Of a DNA stretch of 7,476 bases, positions 6,368 to 7,476 are shown piece by piece. Both the position numbers and the translations under genes were made by a program. This stretch comes from Desulfatirhabdium butyrativorans. Lineage in GTDB: Bacteria; Desulfobacterota; Desulfobacteria; Desulfobacterales; JAIFKL01. Location: assembly GCA_022736535.1 (NCBI GenBank), contig DZCT01000245.1, forward strand, positions 1 through 7,476, given 5' to 3'. Positions within the stretch are counted from its first letter, which is position 1; each line of letters starts with the position of its first letter. The notes beneath the pieces are model-generated. The model saw nothing but the letters and a program-made list of their open reading frames with translations, did no database searches and was not told where the DNA came from.

Positions 6368-6432
6368 GGTCAGGGGTTCGGGGTTCGAGGTCAGGGGTAA
6401 TGCCCCGTACCCCGTACCCCGTACCCCGAACC
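6368..6432. repeat. Heptad-periodic inverted repeat forming a long hairpin at the cyclase start
   Basis: A 30-nt left arm (6368-6397, ggtcagg, ggttcgg, ggttcga, ggtcagg, gg) faces a 30-nt right arm (6403-6432) made of four tandem 7-mers, ccccgta three times then ccccgaa, plus cc. About 23 of 30 positions are complementary and the 5-nt loop taatg (6398-6402) contains an ATG. The right arm ends immediately before the ATG at 6433. In mRNA the fold would hide GAGG (6387-6390), the only reasonable ribosome binding site. There is no T-tract, so it is not a classical terminator. It belongs to the same repeat family as 3874-3946. Confidence 0.7.
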
Positions 6433-7365
6433 ATGACAACCATTGACATCCTGATTATCGAAGACAGCCGGACCCAGGCAATGCAACTGCAATTCATTGT
6501 CGAAGAATTAGGCTACCGGACGGTTCTTGCCCAAAACGGAATGCAGGGGCTGGAACTGCTTCAGAAAGGTTTTTCTCCCATTGTGATAACCGACTGGATG
6601 ATGCCGGAAATGGACGGATTTCAATTTTGTCAGACCGTCAGGCAGCAGAATTTCCCCGGATATGTGTATATTATCATTTTGACGGCAAAAGACACCAAAA
6701 ACGATATTATTACAGGATTGGAAGCCGGCGCGGACGATTATCTCATCAAGCCGGTGGACAAAGCGGAACTGGCTGCCCGTCTGAACACTGCTAAACGGAT
6801 TATCACGCTTGAACATTCCCTGCGGAAACGCAATGAGGAAATCGCGCTGCTGTCTGTAACCGATCCGCTGACCAAAATTTATAACCGGCGATACCTGAAC
6901 GAGCATCTGCCCGCAGCATTGGCTTATACCTCAAGATATAATCACCCTCTTTCTTTAATGATTGCCGATATTGATTTTTTCAAAGGCATTAACGACCGCT
7001 ACGGTCATCTGACCGGGGATCGGGTTCTGGAGGCATTTGCCCGGTCTTTGAAGCAATGTATTCGGGAAGATTTGGATTGGATGGCAAGATACGGCGGAGA
7101 GGAATTTGTCATTGTGCTGCCGGAAACAAATGTGAGCGGCGCGCACAACGCAGCCGAAAGATACCGGCGGCGGATTGCCGAAACCACTTTGCTGACCGAG
7201 CCTGAACCGATCAGTATTACTGCCAGCTTCGGCGTTGCCTCTTTTTATCCTTCGGGAGACGGACGGCAGATCACGCCGGACGCCCTTATTGAAGCTGCGG
7301 ATCAGTGTCTGTATCGTGCCAAAAAAGAAGGCAGAAACAGATGCGTTGCCGTACTGCTGGGATAA
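6433..7365 (+). CDS. REC-GGDEF response regulator, diguanylate cyclase (WspR-like)
   Basis: This 310-residue protein has a receiver domain (about 1-122) with E10/D11, acceptor D54 in ITDWMMPEMDG, T84 and K106. A helical linker (about 115-140) leads to a GGDEF domain (about 141-310) starting at DPLTKIYNRRYL. The metal-binding ADIDFFK motif (178-184) and the active-site signature GGEEF (221-225) are intact, so it should make c-di-GMP from two GTP, activated by phosphorylation from the hybrid kinase encoded 74 nt upstream. REC-GGDEF order is that of WspR and PleD-type regulators. The inhibitory I-site position reads EDLD (212-215) rather than RxxD, so product inhibition may be weakened. Start choice is uncertain. 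ATG 6433 begins at the REC strand but lacks a Shine-Dalgarno. The in-frame ATG 6400 has GAGG 9 nt upstream and would add 11 repeat-encoded residues (PRTPYPVPRT-type). Confidence 0.93.
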   Translation: MTTIDILIIEDSRTQAMQLQFIVEELGYRTVLAQNGMQGLELLQKGFSPIVITDWMMPEMDGFQFCQTVRQQNFPGYVYIIILTAKDTKNDIITGLEAGADDYLIKPVDKAELAARLNTAKRIITLEHSLRKRNEEIALLSVTDPLTKIYNRRYLNEHLPAALAYTSRYNHPLSLMIADIDFFKGINDRYGHLTGDRVLEAFARSLKQCIREDLDWMARYGGEEFVIVLPETNVSGAHNAAERYRRRIAETTLLTEPEPISITASFGVASFYPSGDGRQITPDALIEAADQCLYRAKKEGRNRCVAVLLG

Positions 7366-7402
7366 CAGACTGGAATATGAAACACGAAAACACGAAAGTC
7401 TG
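7366..7402. repeat. Inverted repeat and acacgaaa direct repeat after the cyclase gene
   Basis: cagact (7366-7371), immediately after the stop codon, pairs with agtctg (7397-7402) across a 25-nt loop. The loop contains acacgaaa twice in tandem (about 7382-7397). The stem is short, the loop is long and no T-tract follows, so a terminator role is weakly supported. It may simply be dispersed repeat debris beside the next element. Confidence 0.35.
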
Positions 7403-7405
7403 TTT

Positions 7406-7476
7406 CTCGTTCCCACACTCCGCGTGGGAACGTCCGGAGTGTCCGGAGTGCGTCATCTTATAAAAGCGGAGCGGAG
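7406..7476. repeat. Inverted partial copy of the MITE-like repeat, cut by the window edge
   Basis: The reverse complement of this segment matches the right half of the repeat at 521-662, with a 32-base exact match (7441-7472 against 602-633). It has a perfect 9-bp stem, cgttcccac (7408-7416) with gtgggaacg (7424-7432), and a 7-nt loop. It carries tccggagtg twice in tandem (7433-7441, 7442-7450) where the first copy has it once. The other terminus should lie just beyond the window. The hairpin follows the cyclase gene and could slow transcription, but no T-tract is present. Confidence 0.75.

Overview
The window looks like a chromosomal piece from a Gram-negative, motile or surface-sensing bacterium. 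The closest fit is a Desulfobacterota-type (Desulfobacteraceae-like) sulfate reducer. This is inferred from three things: the Cache-type chemoreceptor, the style of the kinase and receptor proteins, and the abundance of small dispersed repeats (cgttcccac/gtgggaacg palindromes and 7-nt arrays), which from memory are common in such genomes. No marker gene fixes the taxonomy.

Layout. At the left edge (1-142, minus strand) is the start of an exported MEMO-family protein (AmmeMemoRadiSam system protein B type), cut off by the window. It has a TTG start, a strong ribosome binding site and a canonical sigma70-type promoter at 266-294. Bases 143-707 hold no convincing gene. They contain that promoter, a small GC-rich insert flanked by an 11-bp direct repeat (160-233), a short direct repeat (313-330), a candidate rightward promoter (418-447) and a 142-bp MITE-like repeat with 15-bp perfect terminal inverted repeats (521-662). 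Next come ruvB (708-1727) and three chemosensory genes on the plus strand: a Cache-domain methyl-accepting chemotaxis protein (1811-3865), a hybrid CheA-type kinase with domain order Hpt, P3, HATPase, CheW, REC (3950-6358), and a REC-GGDEF response regulator/diguanylate cyclase (6433-7365). An inverted, partial copy of the MITE-like repeat closes the window (7406-7476).

How the genes work together. Receptor, hybrid CheA and REC-GGDEF regulator have the same components as WspA, WspE and WspR of the Wsp surface-sensing pathway. The likely output is c-di-GMP rather than flagellar switching. A signal at the periplasmic Cache domain would control autophosphorylation of the Hpt histidine (H53). Phosphate would pass to D54 of the cyclase and raise c-di-GMP synthesis, with the kinase's own REC domain (D734) as a competing acceptor. 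No separate CheW, CheR or CheB is encoded here, so adaptor and adaptation functions must be missing, built in (the kinase has its own CheW domain) or supplied from elsewhere.

The most unusual sequence structure is a family of 7-nt-periodic GC-rich repeats. It occupies both intergenic junctions of the chemosensory cluster, where it forms long imperfect hairpins directly before the kinase and cyclase start codons. A 7-nt-phased array also lies inside the kinase gene, where it is translated into a heptapeptide-repeat linker between the Hpt and P3 domains.
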